64,000 bases of DNA from Ichthyophonus hoferi (Eukaryota > Opisthokonta > Ichthyosporea > Ichthyophonida > Ichthyophonidae), in assembly GCA_002751075.1 (NCBI GenBank), contig NAOQ01000183.1, positions 1 to 64,000 on the forward strand, written 5' to 3'. Made by a program: the position numbers and the translations under genes. The notes beneath the pieces are model-generated. The model saw nothing but the letters and a program-made list of their open reading frames with translations. It made no database searches and was not told where the DNA came from. Positions 39,136 to 50,560 of the stretch are shown in pieces; position 1 is the first letter of the stretch; every line of letters begins with the position of its first letter.

Positions 39136-42100
39136 ATGACTGAAGAGGAGAAACCAGTGTATGATGTAATAGGGCCATACAAGGTTCTAAGAGTCCTGGG
39201 AACAGGCTCGTTTGCCCAGGTCAGCGTGGGCCAGCACAAACAGACAGGGGAGATGGTGAGCTCAAAGCATGGCAACCCGTTGTTGTTCCTTGATACCCTA
39301 CATTGTCTTGTCGTATTTTCTGTGTTGAGTTTTTTATCTCTCTTGATCTTTATCTATTCTTTTTCATGCTGCTCTTCCCATTTTTTTTCTGGGAAGACAT
39401 ACTTGCTGAGAGTGATATATATTTATACTAAGTTTTGCATGCCTCCACTTTCAGGCTACCTATACAGTATGCCTGTATGGGTGTAGGTTTAATACCCTTC
39501 TGCTTACTTCCTCCCTTATATATAGTCTTCCTAGCCCTCCTTTTCCTTTTCTATTTATTCTCTTTGTCCCCTCCCTATCATTGAGATTTCAATATTAAAC
39601 ATATCATAGGGTAGCGAGTAGCCCCCGAGCCACTATTAGTTATGGGCAGAGATTTATATAGTTATATACAGGGCCAATACTCAATGGATTGTATAGGTAG
39701 CATTAAAGGTCATCAACACCGCCTCATGGAATTCTAAGAATAAAGCCCGCCGTACTGTCTTGCTGAAGAGAGAGATTCGCCTCTGCAAACTACTACACCA
39801 CCCTAATGTATGTTTTGGTGAGATATTATGATGAATGGTCGGTAGGAAAGACAAGAGAGGAGAGGCTGTTGATTGGTTGGAGTTATGCGGTATAAAGTGG
39901 GGGGGGGAATACCCGGCAATAGAGAAGGTGATGGGTGCGAGGAAGAGAGGAGAGGGGAGGAAATGGGTATAGCACGCTAGATGGTATTATGTGTATGAAT
40001 GGCTTTATGTGTGTACTTGGTAACAGTCAATGTGCATTAGGGATATCCTAGGTGAGTGCAATACACCTTATCATGTAGCGTACACAACCAATAAAATGAT
40101 AGCACGTACATCAGTGGCGTAGTGTCAAAGAACCAATAAGGAGGTGTGGATGGGTTGACTATATAAGGGTAAGCATGGCGGGACTAGGGAGTACAATGTG
40201 ATTATTTCACAGTTGAGACCATTGTCAAGATCAGATTACAGAGGGCCGTAACCTAACCCTAGTGGTAGCTAATCACATGACTATCCTAGATCATTCGTAT
40301 GGTGGGCACTATGCAAGATGGCCCCAAAGTAATCTTGATCATGGAGGTAGGTGGCAGGGTGCTGCAGGATGCTCTCTCTTGGCTGGTGATATATGATATA
40401 TGTATAGGGTGTATATAGGCCTAATGGTATACCGGGAGTACTGGCATGGCCCCAGTGAGTATGGTGGTGGAGTTGACAGGCTGCGCTAGTAGTAGTGCCG
40501 GTGCTCTGTGTTGTTATATTAGGACTGGCTAGGATTGTATGGCTGTACTGTCAGGAGAGGACAGGATAGAGTGGTTAATGTCTGCTTATGTTCTGGTCTG
40601 TCCTGTAATTTACTTGTATTTCTTTCCTTACTTTATCTACCCCTCGCTATCTTTCATCTTCTTTATGATGATTCTCTACCTCCCTCCCTCCTTCCAACCA
40701 CCCTTTCTCTTTGTTCCTCATACTACCCTGCTGATCCCTCCCGCAATTATCTCATCCAACATGCCCCCCACCGGTCTTTCTGACCTGCTCAGGGCACACA
40801 CTAACATATGGCCAATACCTGCAGCATATGAGCGGGGGCGACCTTGAGAATTACACATATGCCCAACCTACCCGCTATATCCCTGAGAAGATAGCTCGAT
40901 ATTATTTCCGCCAGATCGTGTCAGGCATTGACTACTTGCACAAAAATTCTATTACCCATCGTGATATTAAGCCAGCTAATATCATTCTAGACCAGGCTCA
41001 GAAGATACCAAAGCTGATAGACTTTGGCTTCACAAACATCTTTGATGAGGTAGTGTCAACCCTGCCTGGACATATGTTCATTGTACCTGGTCAATCTATT
41101 ACTGACCATGTCACCCTCCCCTTCTAGAATGAGAAAATGCAGTCATTTTTGGGGTCTCCTCATTTTGCCGCTCCAGAGCTTCTGACTGGAACAAAGTATT
41201 CAGGGCCATTGGTAAGGGAGCAGGTCTTGGGGCAGGCAGGGGAAGAGGGAAGGGGAGGCGGAGGGATTGTTACTAACCAAGGCTACAGGTGGATGTATGG
41301 AGTCTGGCAGTCACCATGTATGCCTGCTTAACGGGCCAGCTACCCTTCCAAGCCAGTAACATGGAGAAGTTGATGGACCTTATTGTCAGGGCTGACTTTA
41401 CCTACCCTAGCCATATTTCTCCTTGTAGGTTTCCTTCCTCCCCCCCACCCTCCTCCTCTCATATATTATGTACTCTTTCTCTCTTTTCTATTGATCAATG
41501 GCATACCTTACCGCCAGTTTCAGCCTCTATTATGTGTAGTTTTGCCTGAGGGGTGGTTGGCAAGGAAAGGCTGTCATTGTCATTAACGGTGGTAGGTGGA
41601 CACAGTGGCCCGTGACCTGATTACGAAGATGCTGGCGGTTAAGATGTGTGATCGACTAACCATGGAGGTCAGTGCCTGGCCTGATCATGGTGCCCTACAG
41701 GGCCTGTATAGCTCTCATGTGTCTTACATGTTTCCAGCATATAGCTGTCAATGATGGGGCGTATGCTTTGTCCATATGCGCATCTTATTCCTATATATAT
41801 ATATATATGCTTTTGTTTGACTTTTTTTTAGTGTCAATAGCGGTATGTATTTTTATGGTGGGGACAGTAAATATATAGGACCTTTTCATCGTACAAATAG
41901 ACCATATTACAGGTAGATCATACGACTGTTTAATGCAGCCTTCTTATGTGGGGTGGGGCAGGATGTTCGTATGCACCCTTGGATGAACGAGGGCTATCCA
42001 GCCGTTCCCCAGGACTTGTCAATTTCTCGCCATAACCCCATAGTACAAGTCGACCAAGCGGTGAGTCTATGCACTACGTATGTTGTGTAGTGTATAGGGT

Positions 42101-43386
42101 TGTATTTCTACACTACATATATTGTAGAGTGTATAGGCGTGTATTTATATACTATATAGGTTGTATAGTGTATTGTATAGGGTTGTATTTATACACCACA
42201 TATATTGTATAGTGTATAGTGTTGTATTTCTACCCTACATATGTTGTATTATGTATAATGACTATACACTAACATTTCTAATGTACACAGGCCTTTAATG
42301 CCCTTGCAGCCTTTAGTTATGACGATGTAGAGTCTAATATAAAAGCTCTACAGGTAAGTAAGAGTACTGGGCTGTGTGATCAATATGTTCCCTACCTTAC
42401 GATAGTATAGGTCATTTACTCTATAGTTAAGCGTTGTCTTTGCTTGTCTTTTTACACGGCCGTCCCTGGGGTGGTTATAGGTACTATTGTTCTCTCTATT
42501 TTTTTCCCTATATAGCCCCCCATTCTCTACCAATCTCCGCCATTATATTGATCTTCGTCATGTGACTTTGTATAGTATTATGGCTAGTCGGGGAAGCTGG
42601 GATTATTAAAGGCAGTCACTTGACATACATGTAATGTGATATGAGTCCAATCTATATGGGAGATGAGTACACATGATGGATTGCCTTGGCTGTACCCTGG
42701 GTACTAACCATAGGAACATGGCGGCAGACTGAGGGCCCTAATACTGTCAAGAATATCTACTGTCTGATTCTTGAAGCACGTGCTCGTGAACACCAGCAAA
42801 GGCTAGGTGGGTAGGGTCACTGTAGGAGGCTGTGAGCTTACCCCTCTCACCTAGTTACGTATACACATACATACATATACATACATAGACACCACACACT
42901 AGACCATTCATACATGGCAAGATATCTCGTTATTGCTTCAACTTACCGTTGTCACACCTTTTACTTACATGCGACTATTCCTCATGACGTGTATATAACA
43001 GGGCCCTGCCACCAACCATAGCTTACATTAATATGTCCGATGTCCTCTTACTATTCTTCTTTGTTATTCCCTCCCTCCCCTCCCTCCCCTTACTGTTCTC
43101 CTGTATTATGATCTATATAGAGGCTGCCCAGGCCCAGGCCAGAGTGCAGGCGCAGAAACAGCGGTCCAGTCCCACTTCCCTCCACCCAGCCCTTAGCCTT
43201 AGGACAGTCACTTCTACTACTAGTGACTCCAAGCCGGAAGAGAAGAAACACACCCACCATATGAATGTTAGTGAACGTATAGGGAACCTGCTGTTCCCTC
43301 TGACCGGCCGTAAGAAGATCCTCCGGTCAAGGTCAGTAGAGGATAAGGATGCCAGCAAGAGGGCGATGAACCATAATGGCCTGTGA
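39136..43386 (+). CDS. SNF1/AMPK-related (CAMKL) Ser/Thr kinase (11 exons)
   Basis: Protein kinase of the CAMKL group. Exons: 39136-39255, 39697-39807, 40290-40346, 40825-41049, 41128-41211, 41289-41424, 41606-41667, 41962-42060, 42291-42353, 42728-42806, 43121-43386. They give 433 residues in phase. The kinase domain spans about 13-277: glycine loop LGTGSFAQV, VALK (K44), HRDIKPAN (D143), DFG (D162), AAPE (E188) and the DVWSLAV helix. The domain ends with HPWMNEGY, followed by a UBA-like region (about 298-345) as in MARK/Kin1/AMPK-type kinases. The activation loop reads MQSFLGSP, so a Ser stands where these kinases usually have the Thr phosphorylated by LKB1. The C-terminal 90 residues are basic and Ser-rich. 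I cannot place it confidently in MARK, NIM1, HUNK or another subfamily. Confidence 0.9.
42066..42265. repeat. Intronic minisatellite in kinase gene
   Basis: Four or so imperfect units of about 45-50 bp containing 'gtatagggttgtatttctac' and 'ctacatatattgtagagtgt'-like blocks. It fills most of the intron between kinase exons 8 and 9. Confidence 0.7.
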
Positions 43387-46060
43387 TGAAAGCAGGTATA
43401 TAGTAGCCAGGGTGGGGGTTGTATATTATGTTTAATATGTATGGGAGGGATAGGAGGGAAGGATCATGTCTAACCAAGAGGCCAGGACAGGTCGTTGGAT
43501 GGGTGGGTCTTTGGACAGATAGTACTGTGAACTGCAAATTGATAGATTGTTTGACAAGGACAACATGCATAGCCAAGGGCCCTATCGATACACTGTTATA
43601 TGTTATAATGACTGGCAAGAAGGGAGAAGGGGGGTGGACGGGTGTCTTTAACTGTGCGGGACTACAATTAGGTAGTGATAATTGGTAACCATTTATAGGT
43701 GCCTTTATAGGTGCCCCTCAGGAGGGATGAATGATAGTGATAGTTGATTGGATTGTATAAGAGCCAATTAAGTGAAATATGAACCAATAGGGTACAATAG
43801 GAGCCTGCAGGGTTGATTGTGAATCGGAGTATGAGATAGGGACTAGTAACTATGAATAGGAGCCGATAGGAATGGGAGTATAAGGCTTACGACCGAATAG
43901 ACCATATACTATTGGCATCCATTAGATCTTGTGATTATCTAGTTGCTCTTGTTTCACAACCTGTCCATGTAGTTTTTATATTTTCCTTAGCGGTGATAAA
44001 ATATAAAATAAAAACATGTTTGCATCATTCCTTGCAGTTGCTTGGCGAACTTATAATAGTTTACTTGTATTTCTACTTGTAATAACTCTCTTTCAACATT
44101 ATGAATGACATACTAGCAAATATTTTTGTTTCCAGTCTTAACCTTTTGGGGCCAGTATGGTGGGTACACCTTTACTCAGCTATAATATGCCCTTTTCTGC
44201 TTAGAAATAGAAGTGGGGTGGGCTATGGGCTATGATGGAATAATATACAAGCTATATAGGATTAATGCACACAGAGCTGGTAGTTATGGTTGCAGAGCAT
44301 CTCCCCTATGAGTGTTGAATCCACATAGCTTTCAACGGAGGGTCATACAACGTCTTGTTTCAGTCTGACGGTCTTTCTTGGGATGTGGGAGTGGCATTAT
44401 ATACCGGTGGGACCTGGCCTCAAGCCTTGGATGTACTTTGTATGTTGTGGTATGGTAGGGAAATAATATGGATTGATGTTGGTACGAATGACCTTGGACA
44501 GGGCTGTGAGGCGTGTGTTAGTATGATAGATTAGACAGAAAGAGTTGTAAATAATAGTTATAAATAGAGACATACTGCTATGGTCTTCTTACCCCTCAAT
44601 GGTCTGTACCATTATTTTCCTTTATTCTCCTTGGCTGTCAACCCAGGGAGGAAACAGAGAATAACATGGGCGTGGCTAGGAATACCACAATGCACACTAT
44701 AGACCAGTCAACACAGAGGGTGACCAAGGGGGGTGTCTGATGGGATGACTGTTACGTTGACTCCGAATTAATGCAGGAGTTAATGATTTAGCTTCATAAT
44801 TCAACCTATATAGTAATGGCTTTATTTCTGTGTTGAATCAATTTCATCGTGTTACCACAGGCTTCTTAACTACATTATGTACATTGCTTATTGCCTTTAC
44901 CAGCCATACTTACCTTCTGCTATGACTATAGTAGGCTACTTTAAAATTCTTCATTGATCGGGTGTTTCATAAGACCACCCAAGCCAGTCAAACCATATCG
45001 GGTCTAGTAGGGACTCCTTCACACACTATTCATATCTTAAACCAGCTTTTAAAAAATAAACCAGATGACTGCAAAGTAGTTGGAAGTGGACTCTAACTGT
45101 ACAGTACCATGTAAAATGTGAGGTCATTACAGCAAGGCATCGCAGCCCTGTCTCACTTCACGATGCTATAACCTTACAATAATTTGACAGTCATACATAC
45201 CCATGGTGGCAACTATATACATGACCGTATATTACTATCGTAAACAATGGATCCTGGTACGCAATCAATAATCAGCTGGCTGGGAAGGCTCCAGAATCCC
45301 ATTTACCCGCCTTATCTAATTTTAAATTTACTACTATGGTAGGTCGATTAGGAGTTTGCAAAGTTATTATGCACTCTTACTGCAGGTGAACGCATATATT
45401 GTACAGGGCTAAGTTGCAATACCCTATACCTTACCTACTTACTAGTATAAATATGTCAAACACAGTGATGGTATTTATGATCCTACCGTGACTGAGGCCT
45501 TTATCTTCCAGGCCCCTATACTACATTATTTCAGAAGACACTATTTATAGAGGCATGCTATAACAAACACTGCACATCTACTTACAGTTGTATTCTCATA
45601 TACCTTTTCTAATAGTCTTCCAATTTTAACAAAAATACTTCCAGGTGGTTGCTCCTGTTGACATTATACACCTTTCTCTCTGTGTTTTTGATCTCTTTCT
45701 CCCATATATCCCCTTGCCCTTTCCTCTTTATTTTTTTTGCACTCTCAATCTCTTCCTCTATGCAAAGCTCCATAGCCAATTCAACCTCAGATATAAGATA
45801 GGCCGGTATGTTATTGGCTACTATAATTATGCCTGCATGTTTGCCTGTCATCTACCAACTACCAATATAGTTGTAATTAACAATTAGGTAGAACTATTAG
45901 TATAATTCTAATTAATAGTATGTCTTACGATGGGTAGACCAGAGGGTAGTCTGTAGGTGACAGGTTATTAGTTGTAAACAGGCCTAGTGTAATAGGAGGA
46001 TTGGCCAATAAGGGGCATCAAAGCACTGTAATGGGACCCAATCAAAACGTCTAAGTGTGT
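43387..46060. other. Spacer between kinase and STIL genes
   Basis: No gene is recognised. A candidate AATAAA for the kinase lies at 44,007-44,012. Around 43,730-43,880 there is a loose cluster of 'ccaatagg', 'acaataggagcc' and 'gaataggagccgatagg' words, probably a decayed minisatellite. Frames of 80 codons at 45,609-45,887 overlap on opposite strands and look random. Confidence 0.45.
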
Positions 46061-46180
46061 TTTATCTGTTCACATCCTTTTTTTTTAACCTGCCAATCAT
46101 TCAACCAATTAAAATCTTAATACGAAAAATTATACTTAACGCACTGTCTCGTTAATAGGATGCGGTCTTATCCAATAGGT
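46000..46180. promoter_or_regulatory. CCAAT-box cluster upstream of STIL
   Basis: Several CCAAT pentamers occur in under 200 bp ('ggccaataagg' at about 46,002, then 'cccaatcaaa', 'aaccaatta', 'tccaatagg'). They lead directly into the E2F-type palindrome at 46,188. CCAAT plus E2F is the usual layout of cell-cycle promoters; function is inferred from the motifs. Confidence 0.45.
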
Positions 46181-46187
46181 ATGCGTC

Positions 46188-46203
46188 GATTTGGCGCCAA
46201 ATC
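46188..46203. promoter_or_regulatory. Perfect E2F-type palindrome upstream of STIL
   Basis: GATTTGGCGCCAAATC is a perfect 16-bp palindrome holding the E2F consensus TTTGGCGC on both strands. It lies about 300 bp before the STIL start codon. Genes for centriole duplication are commonly E2F targets in animals, so this is a good candidate for the STIL cell-cycle promoter element. Confidence 0.6.
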
Positions 46204-46504
46204 TTTTGATAGTAAGTAGTAGTAGTTAAAATTGTCCGGAAGCCTATACTACATTATATACTATAATGCACTATACTATACTAGGTCAACCTCATTATTA
46301 CTGTGGGAATTACTCTGTCATCCTTCCCGCTATACTGTATATATCCCGCCTGTAGTTTAAACTACTTGTGCACCAAACTCAGCTAACTTTGTAGTCATAG
46401 TGGTTGCTAAAGGGATAACGGTCTCGGAAGTGGTTGCCTGTCCTGTTGATCAAGGTGATTCTAACACTACACATCACAAGCCCTAGGTAGAGGAGCTGAA
46501 AATA

Positions 46505-49500
46505 ATGACTCATAACCAGACCAAGACAGGATCTGTCTACTGCGGCTTACCTGACACCTATTGGTAAGTTGTATATTTACCATCTGTTGCTACAGGTTGT
46601 ATATTGTTCAGACCAGTTAGCCCATGGGGCACTTACATGAATAACTAAACATTAGCTTATTTGATATTCTGGCAGGAAGCAAGCTGCCTCCACAACCTTT
46701 CAGTCTACTCAATCCAACGAGTTCTCTCCTCCAACAGTTCTTTTACATACTAAAGCTCTCAATGGCTTGCGACAGAACTTGAAAGGAAGGGGGGGTCCCC
46801 TCGGATGTTTCCTTGGTCAGGTGAAAGAAGGTCTGTGTGTGTTAGTCTACTAAGAGATATATATGCTTGGTTGTTAAGGATTGACTTTTTTATTCACTGG
46901 TTGGATTAGATAATGCAACTACAGTATGTTTCAAAGGTAGGGACTACCCTTTGATTTATATTTAGAAGGGTGGAGGGGTGGAGAGGTAGGAGAACGAGAA
47001 CACGTTGATAATAGGGAAGGGTGATATTGTGACTATCTCGTAATATATTGTTGTTAGGACAATGATTTCCTCTTACTATTAATTATTATACACAAGTACT
47101 TATTGTATCTGAAAAATGAAGGGCACGCACCTTACCATAATCCATACAACATGAATGGTCTGAGTTATTTCAAACTAAAAGGTCACTTATTGGCCTATTG
47201 CGTACTACCCAATATCTCTTTTATCTCCTTTATTTGGTTAATTTTAATTGGTTTACTACATTACACACAGATCATCACGGCCTGACTGTGCAGGTTAAAG
47301 GTTGGGAGGCCAACACTACCCGCCTCTGTGCATCACAGGCTGGACAAATGCTGATACAAGTCCAGGTAAGACCTGGCCCATAAGGGTGCCTGTGCGTGGG
47401 CAAGGGTTTGATTGTGACTATCTGTTTACCAAACTATGGGCCTGGCAGGAAGGACAGACGAAAGAACATATGTCTATGCGTCTAGAACCGGTGAGTGTGG
47501 GATGTGGCCCCATTGTACTCTTCAATCATTATGAGGTTCTAACTACTGGTATGATGTAGAACCTACATGGCCGCATAGTAGGGACGAATCATCTGTGCCA
47601 TGAAGACATAGCAAGCCTGACCGTATTTGTTACGGGGAATAATATGGAATGTATGTATGTACTAGTTTGGGGAGAGAGAGAGAGGGAGGGGCTGTAGACT
47701 CACAGGTAGGTGGGGTGGTAGGGCTGGTAGCTTGGCCTACTGTCAGCTACTCTATTGGGTCAGCTCCCACCCTCTCCATTCTTCCCACAGTCTTGGCCAA
47801 GAACTTTCAACAGGACTCTTCTATACCTATGCATACCTCACGTACAGGGTAAGTGCCTCATTCCCTTGGACAGTAATGGGGGAAGGGGGAAGGCCTGATA
47901 CTGACTAGGGTTTATAGAGTGTTGACCCTTACAGGTAGGGGCCAGCTGGTGCTACTGCTTGACAAAGACCCAGCCATTAGCCAGGCCCCCATTTTTGGCT
48001 TGTAGGTCACTTCTAGGGTAGGAGATAGGAGGGGACCACGGTAACATGGCTTAATACTATGACATCTGGGTGTAGGTGGGTGGCGGGCAATGCGGGACCA
48101 GCCAGTAGTTACACACGTGCAGCCATCTATCGTTACCTTCACCAGCCCTCCCTCCCTACCCGCCCTACCGACCTTTTCCTCCTGCTTACCTCAGGGCCCC
48201 AGGGGCCTAACCTATTAGTCTGCCATGTAAAAGTGGGTGACAGGCTTGGCATATCAACTAATTACATTTGCATACTTAGTCGTTCTCATATCTGTTTTTG
48301 AGTACCCCATACTCTTACATTTAAATGATTATCTTCTCAGAGTCACAGTATTTTTTGTCCTTTTCGAGGTCTATAACCATGTGTAAAAGACGGGAATCAG
48401 CACATAGCAAAACTGGCGATGTGTCTATAAGGCATATATAGCGAGTATATGAGTCTACTTTGTCTCACATATAAGACATAGGGCAAATGTTTCGAACAAT
48501 CGATTGACATAAGGGCCATTCCATTAGGTAGAGAGGGAGGAGATAGTTATGTATTCAAACTATGAAGCAGGATTAAAATATTTTACAACGTGAATATGAT
48601 AGAGCTATAAGTTAGGCTGAGACTCAGCATGTATCCATTCATTCCAGATGATTGGGTAACCAGCCATTATATTGCAGTACTAATGAGCGTCTTTCTTTTT
48701 TAGAAAAACAGTTCTCGTATATGTACCCGTTGGCTGGCGGCAATGCAGACAGGGCCCAGACCATACAGGTATGTGTAGTATGTAGGGTTTCTTGCATACT
48801 ACTAGATGGTGATGTTGCCAGGCAAGGGACCAAGGCATAATATGGTTGGATGAAGATAGGGTGATGATATCTCATAATAGAATGACAAAGTTATAATTGG
48901 ATCAGATTGACACTGGGTTTATGGATTGAGTTGAAATAGGTATGCATGAGACAGCACAAGGGCTTATAAGTATATATATGCCTATCTTTTAGCACAGTCA
49001 GTTGATATCTGTACATGTATCGTACAAGGGGTTGCCTTTACTAGGTTGTTTCATCATTGACACAAGTGTCCTCTGTCTTCCATTCATACTATAATAACTT
49101 GCAAAATTTTATTTCAATACCAGAAACTAGTCACCAACTGTCAGATCAGCGAAAAAAATTATCATATCAATATCAGTATGTACATACCAATAAATTAAAA
49201 ACCATGTGCTAAATTGTGTTAAAACAAGAATAGCTAATTAATTTGGATAATTGTTTTTTAGATGCAGTCATTTAGTATTATTGGAAATTACTATGACATA
49301 TATATGCGTATGAATGTATATTTGAATTGCTAGTATTCATTGTACACATGCACAAGCATTACTATCAGAAAGAGTATATCGTTTGCTATACTTGAGGCTA
49401 GACTGGATAGTATACAGGATGGGACTGACAGGGCGGCTAGTGGGGGTCCAGGGGCGCGGGAGGGCCCAACGCCAACCAATCACAGTCGTCCTGGGAGTAC

Positions 49501-50550
49501 CCCCTCCCCCAACCTAGTCACAGCTGTTCCACAGTCAGTTCAAAGCACCAATCATTTTCCAGCTAGGCCTTTGCCTACAGGTGCTTCGTTTGATCAGGTA
49601 AGAAAGTGGCTAGCCAGGCTGTGGTGCTACATACAAACATGCACTGTGAGGTGGCCTTGTGACCATACCTTGGCCTTACTTCTAATAGGGTTATCCTTAT
49701 AGCAGGAGCCCCAGCCCTCCCCCACCGAGCCCAGCCATGATCGTGATGGAGGGCAGTATCTTATGTACAAGACGCTGGTTAGTCAGGTAGACCGTATACT
49801 ACAGCGCCCACCACCCTCCCATCCCCATTCCCCTCAACCAATCAAAACTGGCCCCCTAGGGGAAAATGGGCACGAGGGAGAACAGACACTACAGGATGAG
49901 GCAAGTGACCAATTATATACGAGAGGAAGGTATAAGGGAGGAGAGGGTATAGGCCCTGATAACCTGTAGACCTGTGATTAGTGGAGAGAACACTGTCATC
50001 TCCTTTAATATGTGGACACGTGGGTGGGATATTCCGATATTGATAGCTAGATGATACTATGTTTATTGTTTACATATTATGGTATACTATCTGTCGATAG
50101 CACCATATAATGCACCATATAATGCACCATATAATGCACCATCGCATGTCCATAGCTTGTCTCTGCAATATATATAGAATACAATATAACCTACCCTATG
50201 CCCCCCTAGGGTAGGTCCTTCTCTGAACAGAAGGCCTATGTAATATGTTCCCTTATTAATACAATAGTTAGTATTAGTATGTCTGTCTGTAGCCTGTCAG
50301 AGACTATCTTAAGGTGTATTGACAGATAGGGGGTGATGGGTACATATAGGCCGACGACCTAGTAAGGAAATACCTTGGTATGCAGCTAGCCCCAGCCCCT
50401 CATGCCTTGGGACCGGCAGGGCTAGGCCAGATATCAGACACCACCCTGGCCTACCTGCAACGTCACCAGCTCATCAGCTCCAATGAGCCGACCAGCCCTG
50501 GGCCAGTACTGGACATGGCTCACCTACATAGCCTGCCTAAACTCATATGA
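46505..50550 (+). CDS. STIL: STIL/Ana2/SAS-5-like centriole duplication protein (11 exons)
   Basis: Centriole assembly factor that links Plk4 to SAS-6 in animals. Exons: 46505-46563, 46676-46830, 47271-47365, 47449-47490, about 47706-47848, 47939-48001, 48076-48236, 48704-48768, about 49397-49597, 49703-49900, 50350-50550. They give about 460 residues in phase. Matches to human STIL: CFLGQVKEDHHGLTVQVKGW; the ILPTVLAKN segment (human IIPTALARN); LVLLLDKDP and FGLWVAG (human LLLLLESDP, VGIWLSG); MYKTLVSQVDRIL (human IYQDLLGQVNHLL). The STAN-like end is EADDLVRKYL ... DTTLAYLQRHQLI, and the last residues VLDMAHLHSLPKLI match human FLDVKRLRQLPKLF. The length is close to fly Ana2 (about 420) and far below human STIL (about 1,287). 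The intron after exon 10 appears to be GC-AG. The 5' ends of exons 5 and 9 are uncertain. Confidence 0.85.
50108..50146. repeat. 13-bp tandem repeat in STIL intron
   Basis: Three full copies plus part of a 13-bp unit ('caccatataatg' plus one base) in the last STIL intron. Confidence 0.85.
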
Positions 50551-50560
50551 CCTGCTAGTC

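Noticed and set aside
45609-45887. Opposing 80-codon frames
   Set aside because: They overlap almost completely on opposite strands, and neither resembles a known protein.
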